From the NCBI RefSeq assembly GCF_014844095.1, contig NZ_CP062163.1, positions 3,939,501 through 4,003,500 of the forward strand: 64,000 bases of DNA, given 5' to 3'. Positions 35,896-44,900 of the stretch are shown here, in pieces (the first letter of the stretch is position 1; each line of letters opens with the position of its first letter). The notes under the pieces are model-generated. The model was given only the letters and a program-made list of their open reading frames with translations, ran no database searches and was not told where the DNA came from. The stretch comes from Brevibacillus sp. JNUCC-41 (GTDB lineage: Bacteria; Bacillota; Bacilli; Bacillales; DSM-1321). The position numbers and the translations under genes were made by a program.

Positions 35896-36518
35896 GGATA
35901 AAAGATCATGTTAAATATAATAAAATTCAAATAGGATTAGCATCAAGGGTTACACTTTAAAAATATCCTTTTTTAGGGGCTCGTGGTTTTTTCCCGAAGC
36001 CATGTTTGCTAAAAGGGTGATATTACTCGTCCCAGGAGAGCTTCAAGAAAGTAAGAATATTCATAATGCCCTTTACACCCCAATGGATATTTTGGGGATT
36101 TCCCTTTAAATCGAAGGGCATAGGGGAAATACTCGCACCGTTCGTAAAAGTACGCTTAAACGAACGGTGCGATTTCTTTGTAAAAAAGTCAGATTCAACG
36201 TTTGTTTTAGCTAGAAAATAGTTTGCGAACGGCGAAAACACAATTGCTTTTACGCAAGTTTTGAACGGAATAAAATTCTTAAATCAAAAAGAGTTAATAG
36301 GATTCCCTTTATTCCCCGAATAAATGAACATTATCTACAATCCATTTGCTATTCAAAAAAATATATTGTAATTCGACTTTCTGCCATGTATGGTGTTATG
36401 AAATGCACTTTAGCTTTTCTTATATACATTAAAAAGTTATCATGATAGAGTCTTTATACATTGTAAATATACACATTAATGATACAAAACTGTATATATG
36501 GAAAAAAGGGGTGAGGCG
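35896..36518. other. Long intergenic region with a 12-bp hairpin
   Basis: CGCACCGTTCGT (36134-36145) and its exact complement (36160-36171) lie in a GC-richer patch (35990-36245). A - strand frame of 72 codons covers the patch but has no ribosome site or known motif. The rest, up to the kinase gene, is AT-rich and should hold its promoter (about 36430-36500). Confidence 0.4.
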
Positions 36519-38492
36519 ATGAGAAAGTTACATATTATCTGTGCCGTTATAACCGTCTTCCTTTTCTTCTTTGGCTGTTTCTTTCCTTTTGCAGTGCATT
36601 CGGAAGCCCAAAAAGTGATACGGGTTGCAGGGGATAATAACTTTCCACCTTTCGAATACTTGAGCGATTCGGGCGTTTATACCGGTTTTAATGTAGATAT
36701 AATGAACGCCATTTCCATCGAGACTGGAATTAGGTTCGAATACTATCCTATGCCGTGGAACGAGGCGGTACAAGCTATGCGCTCTGGTAGAGTGGATGCG
36801 ATTCAAGGCATGAAGTACAATCAGGAACGTGAAGAGATTTATGATTTTTCAGCTCCGTATTTCACAAGTTCACAAGGGATTTTTGTGTTGAAAGATAACA
36901 TGTATATCCGAAAAATAGAAGATCTCAAAGGCCGGAAGGTAGCTGTACAAAAAGGTGATGTTGCAAGCGATCTATTAAGTAAAGTAGATCGATTGCAATT
37001 GGTGGAAACTAATAATCAACAAGAAGCCGTTCAGTCGTTGATCGACGGAAAAGTGGATGCTTTCATTGGAAATCGGATTACGGGTCAATATTTTCTACAG
37101 AAAAATGAGCAGCAATCACTCATTAAGATTGTCGGTGAATCACTTGACACTACAAATTATGCTGTAGCCGTGATGCCAAAAAATAAAGAGTTGCTGACAC
37201 TATTCAATCAGGCAATTTCCCAAATCAAGAAAGATGGGACGTATGAAAAGATAGAGAAAAAGTGGTTCGGGGAATATATCCTGCCGAATACTCAACGACT
37301 ACGCAAAACGATGTTGTATTTGGAAATTGGTCTTTTCATTACCTTCATTGTAATTTCTCTCATCTTATGGTGGAATCTCAGCCTTAAACGAGAAGTAGCT
37401 AAGCGAACCGAGCAAATTGAGCACGTAAATAAAGACTTGGAAGAGAAGATGCTGTTACTTGAGGAAAACATCCATTTTCAGCAGCAAGTATTAAACAGTG
37501 ACTACAGTTCGCTTATTACATTGAATCAGCAAGGTCTTGTGTCAATGATCAATGTCAGGGCAATGGATTATTTGGAGTTGGACGGCAATGTTGTTAGAAA
37601 ACCTTTTCAGGATCTGCCCATAACCAGTTTCATCCCGGAAAAGGAGATTAAGGCTGCGTTAGAGAGAAAGAGAGTTTTCTTACAAAAGGAAACGCTGTGG
37701 TCTCAGAATGCGAGCGAAAAAAGGTATATTACTTACAGCGTGTACCCAATTCAGACTATTGGTGGAGAAAATGTAGGTGCGGTGCTGAATTTTTTCGATA
37801 TTACGGAACAAAAACAGCTGGAGAGAAAAGTGGCTCAGGATGATCGCTTACGTTCATTGGGACAACTTGTGGCGGGTATCGCACATGAGATAAGAAACCC
37901 GTTAACATCGATCCTTACCTATACACAATTACTGCCGAAAAAATTTGCAAGCGCAGATTTCCGTACATTCTTTTCCGAACAGGTCACTAGTGAAATTACA
38001 AGACTTAATACATTAATTAACGATTTGCTCGATTATTCCCGCCCTAAAAAATCAGAACCTGTCACGTTTTCGCTGAATGAGACCATGGAAGGGATTGAGC
38101 TATTGCTTAAGCCGAAAGTCAAAGAAAAAAACCTGCGTATTGTTCGTGAGTTCGCTAGGGACATACAGGCAACTGCAGATACACAGCAGATCAAACAAGT
38201 GCTGGTGAACGTCATTCTCAATGCCATTCAGGCGTCCAATTTAGGGGGAACCCTTATTTTTCGGGCATATTATCGGGATATGTTCACTGTCGTTGAAATC
38301 GAGGATGAAGGCATCGGCATTTCGGAAAAAGACATTGATAAGATCTTTGAACCGTTTTACACCAGGAAACCGAACGGGGTCGGGCTTGGTCTTTCTATTT
38401 CATATCAGCTTGTCAAAGAAAACGATGGTACTATTGAGACAAGAAGTGAAGTGGGAAAGGGTACAGTAGTTACCATTTGTTTACGGCATTAA
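36519..38492 (+). CDS. Sensor histidine kinase with extracytoplasmic amino-acid-binding domain
   Basis: A 657-residue membrane kinase. ATG 36519 follows AAAAAGGGGTGAGG. Residues 1-30 are a signal peptide; about 35-260 form a class-3 amino acid binding protein domain (RVAGDNNFPPFEYL, GFNVDIMNAIS, GRVDAIQGMKYNQER). A membrane helix at about 275-297 leads to a coiled coil, a PAS-like domain (about 320-430) and the kinase core: GQLVAGIAHEIRNPLTSIL with the phospho-His at 456, NVILNAIQAS (N box), EDEGIGISEKD (G1) and GVGLGLSIS (G2). It is 19 bases before a sigma-54 response regulator, which it should phosphorylate after binding an amino acid outside. Confidence 0.9.
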   Translation: MRKLHIICAVITVFLFFFGCFFPFAVHSEAQKVIRVAGDNNFPPFEYLSDSGVYTGFNVDIMNAISIETGIRFEYYPMPWNEAVQAMRSGRVDAIQGMKYNQEREEIYDFSAPYFTSSQGIFVLKDNMYIRKIEDLKGRKVAVQKGDVASDLLSKVDRLQLVETNNQQEAVQSLIDGKVDAFIGNRITGQYFLQKNEQQSLIKIVGESLDTTNYAVAVMPKNKELLTLFNQAISQIKKDGTYEKIEKKWFGEYILPNTQRLRKTMLYLEIGLFITFIVISLILWWNLSLKREVAKRTEQIEHVNKDLEEKMLLLEENIHFQQQVLNSDYSSLITLNQQGLVSMINVRAMDYLELDGNVVRKPFQDLPITSFIPEKEIKAALERKRVFLQKETLWSQNASEKRYITYSVYPIQTIGGENVGAVLNFFDITEQKQLERKVAQDDRLRSLGQLVAGIAHEIRNPLTSILTYTQLLPKKFASADFRTFFSEQVTSEITRLNTLINDLLDYSRPKKSEPVTFSLNETMEGIELLLKPKVKEKNLRIVREFARDIQATADTQQIKQVLVNVILNAIQASNLGGTLIFRAYYRDMFTVVEIEDEGIGISEKDIDKIFEPFYTRKPNGVGLGLSISYQLVKENDGTIETRSEVGKGTVVTICLRH

Positions 38493-38511
38493 TACAGAAA
38501 GGGTGAAGACG

Positions 38512-39867
38512 ATGTACGATATCATGATTATTGATGATGAGCCAACCATTTGTCAGTCACTAACGTTTGCATTGGAAGACCAGTATCATGTTTATTCGTT
38601 TACAGACCCACGTGAAGCGCTTCCACTTCTTGAAAGAGCGGAAATCGCCATCGTTTTGCTGGATTTGAAAATCGGGGAATACAATGGGATGGAAGTGTTA
38701 GAAGAAATCAAGCGCCTCTCCCCCTCGACAGTCGTCATCATGATGACGGCCTATGGCACCATTCCATCTTCCGTGGAAGCAATGCGTAAGGGGGCGTTTT
38801 CATATGCAACAAAGCCTCTTCATATTGATGAATTGGAAGTGCTGATGCAAAAAGCGGAAGAAGTGTATACGCTTCAGTCCAAAGTGAAATGGCTGAGTGA
38901 AGAATTGGATAAGGTGGCAGGAGTGAACGGCCTTATCGGTGAAAGTTTGTCAATGCGTAAAATATTCTCCCTAATCGAAAAAGTGAAGGATATCGATTCT
39001 AACATTCTCATAGAAGGGGAAAGTGGAACCGGCAAAGAAGTCGTCGCCAGAACGATCCATAATCAAAGCAAGCGCAGAAACGAAAAGTTTCAGGCTATTA
39101 ATTGTGCCGCCATCCCGACTCACCTGTTGGAATCAGAATTATTTGGATACGAAAAGGGAGCATTTACAGGGGCGACACAGCGGAAATATGGACTTTTTGT
39201 GTTGGCGGAAGGAGGAACAATCTTTCTTGACGAAATTGGTGAGATGGATTTGGCGCTGCAAGGGAAAATTTTGCGCGTTCTACAGGAGAGAAAGGTAATG
39301 CCCGTTGGAGGGATGGAAGAAGTCAGCATCGATGTCCGTATCATTGCTGCGACAAACAGAGACTTGGTCAAAGAAGTAAAAGAAAATCGATTTCGTGAAG
39401 ATTTATATTACAGATTAAATGTGATTCCGATTCACCTTCCTGCTTTACGTGAACGAAAAGAAGACATACCGTTGTTGTTGGAATTTTTCATTGCCAAAAT
39501 CGGTGATAGAATGGGAAAACCTGTAGAAGGAATTTCCCATGAAGCGCTGCAGCTTTTACAGCAATATGACTTCCCAGGAAATATTCGGGAACTCCAGAAC
39601 CTGATTGAAAGGGCCATTGCGCTTACGAATGAATCTTATATACAGAAAGCTGATTTACCTTCCGATATCCAAAAAAGCTCGCGCGCATTTTTCGGCAACA
39701 CTTTAATCCCTGTCTATGTCGGCGAACCGCTTGAAGAAATCGAAAAAAGAGTGATTCTTCATAACCTTGCCGCTTTTAACGGTCATCAAAGGAGGACGGC
39801 GCAAACAATTGGCATCGGGGAGAGGACATTGCGAGATAAGTTGAAGAAATATCGGGAAGAAAAGTAG
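38512..39867 (+). CDS. Sigma-54-dependent response regulator (NtrC family)
   Basis: A 451-residue activator. The receiver domain (1-120) has the acidic pair in IIDDEP, phospho-Asp D51 in VLLDLKIGE, MMTAYGT and the Lys in ATKPL. The AAA+ domain (about 135-365) has Walker A GESGTGKEV, the sigma-54 contact loop GAFTGA (216-221) and Walker B GTIFLDEIGEMD. A Fis-type helix-turn-helix ends the protein (RRTAQTIGIGERTLRDKLKK). ATG 38512 is preceded by AAAGGGTG; the GTG at 38503 is in that site. A good sigma-54 promoter lies 84 bases behind the gene, before hutG. Confidence 0.92.
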   Translation: MYDIMIIDDEPTICQSLTFALEDQYHVYSFTDPREALPLLERAEIAIVLLDLKIGEYNGMEVLEEIKRLSPSTVVIMMTAYGTIPSSVEAMRKGAFSYATKPLHIDELEVLMQKAEEVYTLQSKVKWLSEELDKVAGVNGLIGESLSMRKIFSLIEKVKDIDSNILIEGESGTGKEVVARTIHNQSKRRNEKFQAINCAAIPTHLLESELFGYEKGAFTGATQRKYGLFVLAEGGTIFLDEIGEMDLALQGKILRVLQERKVMPVGGMEEVSIDVRIIAATNRDLVKEVKENRFREDLYYRLNVIPIHLPALRERKEDIPLLLEFFIAKIGDRMGKPVEGISHEALQLLQQYDFPGNIRELQNLIERAIALTNESYIQKADLPSDIQKSSRAFFGNTLIPVYVGEPLEEIEKRVILHNLAAFNGHQRRTAQTIGIGERTLRDKLKKYREEK

Positions 39868-39907
39868 GCGGAAATTGCCGAGCGGCAATTTTCGCCTACT
39901 TTTTATT
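39862..39907 (+). terminator. Terminator overlapping the response regulator stop
   Basis: AAGTAGGCGGAAATTGCC (39862-39879) pairs with GGCAATTTTCGCCTACTT (39884-39901) around GAGC, then a T-run. The stem starts inside the last codons. Its inner palindrome TTGCC-GAGC-GGCAA lies about 84 bases before the -12 element of the next promoter, a common distance for an enhancer site, so a second role is possible. Confidence 0.85.
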
Positions 39908-39950
39908 TTGAATATATCTTAATTACCCACTGTTTTTAAGGCGATGAACC

Positions 39951-39967
39951 TGGCATGAAACTTGCTT
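39951..39967 (+). promoter_or_regulatory. Sigma-54 (-24/-12) promoter
   Basis: TGGCATGAAACTTGCTT matches the consensus TGGCAc-N5-TTGCa, with the GG and GC doublets separated by exactly ten bases. It lies about 200 bases before hutG and directly behind the gene for a sigma-54 activator. Confidence 0.85.
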
Positions 39968-40013
39968 AATTAATATTGCAGTACAACCATTAAGCAGAAT
40001 GGAGGGAATATAG

Positions 40014-40151
40014 ATATTACACCATAATGGTTTACAGTACTGGACTGGGAATTACAGTGCAGCGGAAGCGGGGATGTGCAAAATGCTTCAGGTCTTTTAT
40101 GATTGTACAACCCGAATGATTGGCGATTGCCATATGAAGTATTTTTATTAA
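40014..40151 (+). other. Open 45-codon stretch without a start in the hutG leader
   Basis: In the transcribed leader one frame stays open from 40014 to TAA 40149-40151 and reads ILHHNGLQYWTGNYSAAEAG, then MCKMLQVFYDCTTRMIGDCH. The composition (Trp, Tyr, His, Cys) looks like protein. No ATG, GTG or TTG lies at its beginning; ATG 40074 inside would leave 25 codons. It may be the remains of a gene or a leader peptide. I do not recognise it. Confidence 0.35.
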
Positions 40152-40167
40152 TGGGGAGGAAAAATAA

Positions 40168-41112
40168 ATGTATGCGTTACCAAATATGGATTTATGGAAA
40201 GGCAGAACAGATAGTCTAGTAGATAAAGATGAATTTAGAATTCATCAAATAGTTAAAGATAATCAATTCCCTTCAATAAATCATGCATGTGGAATAATAG
40301 GGTTTTCTTGTGATGAGGGCGTACGCAGGAATAAAGGAAGACTTGGAAGCAAAGAAGCTCCAAATGAAATACGTAAATCCTTATCTTCTTTGTCTTGGCA
40401 CGGCCAAGCAGAGGATAGTCTAGTTGATTTCGGAAATATCATTTGTGAAAATCAACAGTTAGAAGCAGCACAAGCTGAATTAGGAAGTCACGTAGAGAAA
40501 ATAGTAACTAAAAATATGTTTCCTGTTATATTGGGGGGCGGACATGAAACCTTTTATGGTCATTATCTAGGGATCAGGTCGAGTGTAGGACCCAAAGCTA
40601 AGATAGGCATCCTTAACATTGATGCTCATTTTGACTTACGCTCATATGAAGAAATAACTTCTTCAGGAACGATGTTTAAACAAATATTAGATCATGATCA
40701 TCAAGCAAGTTATTTGCCCATTGGTATTCAACGTTATGGAAATACAAAAAAATTATTTGACACTGCAACTTCTCTTGGGTGTTCCTGGATATTGGAAGAA
40801 GAATTGGCAGATGGGATTTCCAAGAAAAATGAAAGTGAAATTCTGAATTTTATGAATCAACATGATCATATTATTTTAACGCTTTGTATGGATGTTATTA
40901 ACGCTTCTGAAGCACCAGGTGTAAGTGCACCTTCCTCATTTGGTCTTTCTGGAAAAATGGTTAGGCAGTTAATTCGTAAAATTACTTCACATCCGAAAAC
41001 CATTTCATTTGATATCTGTGAAGTAAATCCATCATTGGATAATGATAATCGCACTGTAAAACTAGCTGCAAACCTAATAAATGAAGTATTTTTGTGTGTG
41101 GAGAGGAGATAG
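40168..41112 (+). CDS. hutG: Formimidoylglutamase
   Basis: A 314-residue ureohydrolase-family enzyme. The manganese-site motifs are VILGGGHETFYGH, ILNIDAHFDLRSY and TLCMDVINASEAPGVSAP. Residues around the substrate pocket and the N-terminal GIIGFSCDEGVRRNKGR fit HutG better than arginase or agmatinase. It hydrolyses N-formimidoyl-L-glutamate to glutamate and formamide, the last step of histidine breakdown in Bacillus. GGGGAGG precedes ATG 40168. It is the first gene behind the sigma-54 promoter at 39951. Other hut genes are not in this window. Confidence 0.88.
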   Translation: MYALPNMDLWKGRTDSLVDKDEFRIHQIVKDNQFPSINHACGIIGFSCDEGVRRNKGRLGSKEAPNEIRKSLSSLSWHGQAEDSLVDFGNIICENQQLEAAQAELGSHVEKIVTKNMFPVILGGGHETFYGHYLGIRSSVGPKAKIGILNIDAHFDLRSYEEITSSGTMFKQILDHDHQASYLPIGIQRYGNTKKLFDTATSLGCSWILEEELADGISKKNESEILNFMNQHDHIILTLCMDVINASEAPGVSAPSSFGLSGKMVRQLIRKITSHPKTISFDICEVNPSLDNDNRTVKLAANLINEVFLCVERR

Positions 41113-41117
41113 GCAAT

Positions 41118-42311
41118 ATGAGCATCGAGATCAATCAAACGATCACTATATTTTTAGCGGTACTGCTTTTAGCACTAGGCGGGATTATCGTTAAGAATGT
41201 CAAAATATTTAAACACTTTTGTATCCCTGCACCTGTTGTAGGGGGATTACTGTTTGCAATAGTCGCGACAAGTCTTAAAACCTTTCTAAACGTAACCATT
41301 TCATTAGATACGACACTCCAGGGATTATTCATGTTAACGTTTTTTACGACTGTTGGATTGGGTGCCAGTTTTCAATTAGTAAAAGTCGGCGGAAAAATTT
41401 TATTAATATATTGGTTGTTATGTGGTTTTCTGGCATTTGCTCAAAATTTAATTGGAATTTCTTTAGCACCGGTTTTTGGGATTGATCCATTGATTGGTAT
41501 GATGGCAGGAGCGATATCCATGGAAGGGGGCATAGGTGCAGCTACAGCATTTGGTGGTACCATTGAATCGCTGGGAATTCAATCTGCCCAAGCAATTGGA
41601 ATAGCGGCAGCTACATTAGGTTTAGTATTTGGTGGATTAGTTGGAGGTCCAACTGTAAAATATCTAATTAATAAACACAAATTAACACCAAGTAAAAAGG
41701 ATATTGAAATTCAGGAAAAGAAAGAAATGGAAGACAAAATAGAATTGAATGCAGCTTCATTTATGAAACAAGTATTAATACTGACATTTTGTATGGCCTT
41801 AGGTTCATACTTAGGAGAGTTATTTTCGGCGAAGACAGGTTATGTTTTACCGAATTATGTTGGAGCAATGATAGTGGCTGTAATAGTCCGGAATATTTTG
41901 GATAAAATAAATGGAAAAATCATCGAAATGCCTAGTATAAATTTTATTGGAGATATTACTTTAGGTATTTTCTTATCAATGGCATTAATGAGTATAAAAC
42001 TATGGGAAGTTGCTGACCTTGCATTACCTATCATTTTGATTGTGGTGATACAAGTAATCTTCATTATACTTTTAAGTATATTCATCATGTTTCGCTTTCT
42101 TGGCAAAAACTACGATGCGGCAGTTATGGTTGGAGGGTTTATCGGACATGGTATAGGGGCTACACCAAATGCTATGGCCAATATGTCGACGATCACTGCT
42201 AAATATGGACCTTCAAGTAAAGCGTATTTAATCGTTCCGATAGTGGGTGCATTTCTTATTGACGTTTTTGCCATGCCAATTATCATTGTAAGTATTAATC
42301 TATTAAAATGA
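41118..42311 (+). CDS. gltS: Sodium/glutamate symporter, GltS type
   Basis: A 397-residue protein with about ten hydrophobic helices and two inverted repeats, each with a glycine-rich re-entrant segment: GAISMEGGIGAATAFGGTIE and GGFIGHGIGATPNAMANMS. These are GltS hallmarks. ATG 41118 follows GAGAGGAG at a rather long distance; the reading from 41094 would overlap hutG. It would take up glutamate, or a related compound, with sodium. It shares the sigma-54 transcript with hutG; a terminator follows. Confidence 0.85.
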   Translation: MSIEINQTITIFLAVLLLALGGIIVKNVKIFKHFCIPAPVVGGLLFAIVATSLKTFLNVTISLDTTLQGLFMLTFFTTVGLGASFQLVKVGGKILLIYWLLCGFLAFAQNLIGISLAPVFGIDPLIGMMAGAISMEGGIGAATAFGGTIESLGIQSAQAIGIAAATLGLVFGGLVGGPTVKYLINKHKLTPSKKDIEIQEKKEMEDKIELNAASFMKQVLILTFCMALGSYLGELFSAKTGYVLPNYVGAMIVAVIVRNILDKINGKIIEMPSINFIGDITLGIFLSMALMSIKLWEVADLALPIILIVVIQVIFIILLSIFIMFRFLGKNYDAAVMVGGFIGHGIGATPNAMANMSTITAKYGPSSKAYLIVPIVGAFLIDVFAMPIIIVSINLLK

Positions 42312-42390
42312 TAATGCTGGAATGAATTTCAAAATTAATAGTTTTTATGCAAAGCATGATATGGTCAAAGTATAGTTAGATATAGTGTTG

Positions 42391-42440
42391 ATACCGAATG
42401 TTTTGAGTTGTATCAAAAACATTCGGTATTGTCTTTTTTT
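42391..42440 (+). terminator. Terminator of the hutG-gltS operon
   Basis: ATACCGAATGTTTT (42391-42404) pairs with AAAACATTCGGTAT (42416-42429), followed by TGTCTTTTTTT. Confidence 0.9.
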
Positions 42441-42704
42441 CTAAATTACCCATGTTGTAGTTAATACACATTGGTTTTTCACCGAAACCTCATCAATTTC
42501 AAGTAGGTATGAACGACCTTGTGTGTATAGCACGATCAAGTAAGAATGAAATTATGCTACGGTGATCAGAGTCCAGTACACCTAAGCCAGTTATGTCTCT
42601 CTTTTTACCGTATCCGCCCTAATGGAAATGAACAATTTTTTTGATCTGCACTCTGGTCGAAATTGTTTTCAACTTAAAGTAATAATAAAAAGGGGAGAAA
42701 ATAG
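42441..42704. other. Upstream region of hutD
   Basis: About 260 bases with no gene, no -24/-12 element and no clear sigma-A promoter that I can point to. Confidence 0.35.
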
Positions 42705-43313
42705 TTGTCATATTCACAAAAGATAATAAGAAAAAGTGAACAAATAACCAGTCTTTGGTCAGGTGGTAAAACAACTCAACTTGCCATTTATCCTGAAGAT
42801 GGAGATTATACGAAGCGTGATTTCAAATGGCGGATTAGCACCGCAGATGTCGAGGTGGACGAATCCTTATTTACTCACCTTCCAGGCATTCAGAGAATCA
42901 TCATGATCCTTGATGGTGAAACGCTGCTGGAACATAAGGGAAAGCACCGTGTGCATTTACAGCCATTTGAACAGGATCGGTTTGATGGAGGCTGGACAAC
43001 CCGAAGTATTGGGAGGGTTACGGACTTTAATTTGATGTTAGCAGATGGATGCGAAGGAGACCTTAGCACAATTCATTTGACTGATGGAATCCATTCTGAA
43101 GTGTTGGATAATGGGGAATCTACGAAAAGAACGGACGCCTATTATTGTTTCAAAGGAAAAAGTAGAATGAGTATCGATGAAAAAGAGTCTATTATTTTAG
43201 GGCAAGGTGACTTGGTAATCTTGAACATGGATCATTTCTGCAATAATATAAAGTTATCCAATTACGAAGATCACGTATGTTCAACAATTATTAAGGTAAG
43301 TATTTTTTATTGA
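42705..43313 (+). CDS. hutD: HutD family protein
   Basis: A 202-residue cupin-type protein. It begins at TTG 42705 behind AAGGGGAG. HutD markers are SLWSGGKTTQLAIYPEDGDY and FKWRISTADVEVDESLFT in the N-terminal part, LPGIQRIIMILDG, and FEQDRFDGGWTTRS. HutD occurs with histidine-use genes in many bacteria and is thought to set an upper limit on hut expression; it has no known catalytic role. Its place near hutG supports the histidine/glutamate theme. It stands as its own transcription unit. Confidence 0.85.
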   Translation: MSYSQKIIRKSEQITSLWSGGKTTQLAIYPEDGDYTKRDFKWRISTADVEVDESLFTHLPGIQRIIMILDGETLLEHKGKHRVHLQPFEQDRFDGGWTTRSIGRVTDFNLMLADGCEGDLSTIHLTDGIHSEVLDNGESTKRTDAYYCFKGKSRMSIDEKESIILGQGDLVILNMDHFCNNIKLSNYEDHVCSTIIKVSIFY

Positions 43314-43695
43314 TGGAAGTTTTGGTTCAAGTGCAAAAAACATTCAATTATGAAAGTAGAAAGAGTTTACTTTATTCAGATTATATACAGTAAAAAGTAA
43401 ACAGGATATTGAATAATCATTAATCAGAGCTGTCCTTAGACGGCTTTTTCTTTTTAAAATAAATGGAGATCATTCAGAGACTTAAGGAGATAAAAACTCT
43501 ATAAAATGATTAAAATTATTTTGATATATCCAAATTTCAGATAATTTGGTATGTGGAATCAGAATTAAAACACTTACATTTCCTATTATCTGTGTATAAT
43601 TACCTGAAAATATTGAATTGTCTTTAAATTAAAATGATTTAGTGTTATTATTTTAGAATATTCAAACTATTAAATTGGAAGGTGAGGGAACTCAT
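43314..43695. other. Intergenic region, no gene seen
   Basis: About 380 AT-rich bases. A small imperfect hairpin (AGCTGTCCTTAGACGGCTTTTTC, about 43427-43449, described by position) may end the hutD transcript. The promoter of the DUF819 gene should lie in 43570-43660, for example TTGTCT/TATTAT-like sequences, but is not certain. Confidence 0.35.
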
Positions 43696-44883
43696 ATGTC
43701 ACAGATGTTGGCTTTAGTTATTGTTATTCTGATTTTATTTGTAGGAGACATTGTGGCGGTTCGGACAAAAGCCTGGGTACCTTCCGTTTTCGTTTCCGCA
43801 ATCCTATTTCTATGTGGTTATTGGACATTCTTCCCGCAAGACATCGTTTCAATAGCAGGTGTTCCACCGGTAGTGGCAACCATGATGATGTACCTATTGA
43901 TCACGAATATGGGAACATTGCTTTCAATAAGAGAATTGGTGAATCAATGGAAAACGATTGTCATCTCCTTATCTGGTATTCTTGGTATTGTTGCACTTAT
44001 ATTCGGAATTGGCATATTCATATTTGATCTGCAAACTGTCCTTGTGGCGATTCCACCTTTAGTGGGCGGTATGGTATCTTCAATAATCATGTCAGAAGGA
44101 GCGGCGGACGCAGGACTAACGAGTTTGTCCGTTTTTGCCATTGTTATTTATGTAATGCAAGGCTTTGCTGGATATCCTTTAACTTCAATTGTGTTGAAGA
44201 AAGAAGGGAAGAAGCTATTGGGGCAATATCGCAATGGGCAATTAACGGTAAAAAAGAGTGATACTGCAGCAGCTTCAGAAGGTATGACGGAACTTAAGCT
44301 GTTTAAAAAATTTCCTGAAAAATATAATACGGAATATTTTAAATTTTTCAGACTTGCGGTTGTTGCTTTTCTCGCTTACCTTGTTTCGACTGGATTAGAG
44401 CCGATTATATCAATAAATGCATTTGTTCTCTGCTTACTATTCGGGGTTGTCGGAAAAAGTATAGGTTTCTTGGAAAAGCAGACTCTGCAAAAAGCAAATG
44501 GATTTGGATTTGCCATCATGGCCCTTATGCTTTTCGTCTTTGACGGATTAAAAAATGCAACACCAAGTATGATGGTGGAGATCCTTTACCCACTTATTGT
44601 TTGCATTTTCTTAGCTGTTATTGGCATGTATATATTCTCATTCATTGCAGGGAAATTGTTAAATGTCAGCAAAGAAATGGCCTTTGCTGTATCTTTAACA
44701 GCATTATACGGATTTCCAGCCGATTACATTATCACCAATGAAGTCGTCAATTCATTAACAAAAGATGAAAATGAAAAAGAAGCACTGCTAAGCCATATGC
44801 TGCCGCCGATGCTTGTTGGTGGATTTATATCGGTTACAATCGTGTCGGTTATTTTGGCAGGAATATTTGTACAATTCTTGTAA
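43696..44883 (+). CDS. DUF819 family membrane protein, likely transporter
   Basis: A 395-residue protein with about eleven hydrophobic helices. DUF819 (YjcL-like) markers are the PPLVGGMVSSIIMSEGAADAG segment, and a second half with YGFPADYIITNEVV near the end. ATG 43696 follows GGAAGGTGAGGG. Two M20-type amidases follow, the first 18 bases behind the stop, so the three are an operon; the membrane protein may import the substrate. No substrate is known for the family that I can cite. Confidence 0.8.
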   Translation: MSQMLALVIVILILFVGDIVAVRTKAWVPSVFVSAILFLCGYWTFFPQDIVSIAGVPPVVATMMMYLLITNMGTLLSIRELVNQWKTIVISLSGILGIVALIFGIGIFIFDLQTVLVAIPPLVGGMVSSIIMSEGAADAGLTSLSVFAIVIYVMQGFAGYPLTSIVLKKEGKKLLGQYRNGQLTVKKSDTAAASEGMTELKLFKKFPEKYNTEYFKFFRLAVVAFLAYLVSTGLEPIISINAFVLCLLFGVVGKSIGFLEKQTLQKANGFGFAIMALMLFVFDGLKNATPSMMVEILYPLIVCIFLAVIGMYIFSFIAGKLLNVSKEMAFAVSLTALYGFPADYIITNEVVNSLTKDENEKEALLSHMLPPMLVGGFISVTIVSVILAGIFVQFL

Positions 44884-44900
44884 AAAAGGAGGAATTCCAA

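Noticed and set aside
36023..36241. - strand frame of 72 codons in the region before the sensor kinase
   Set aside because: No ribosome site and no recognised motif; it covers a 12-bp hairpin, which better explains the patch.
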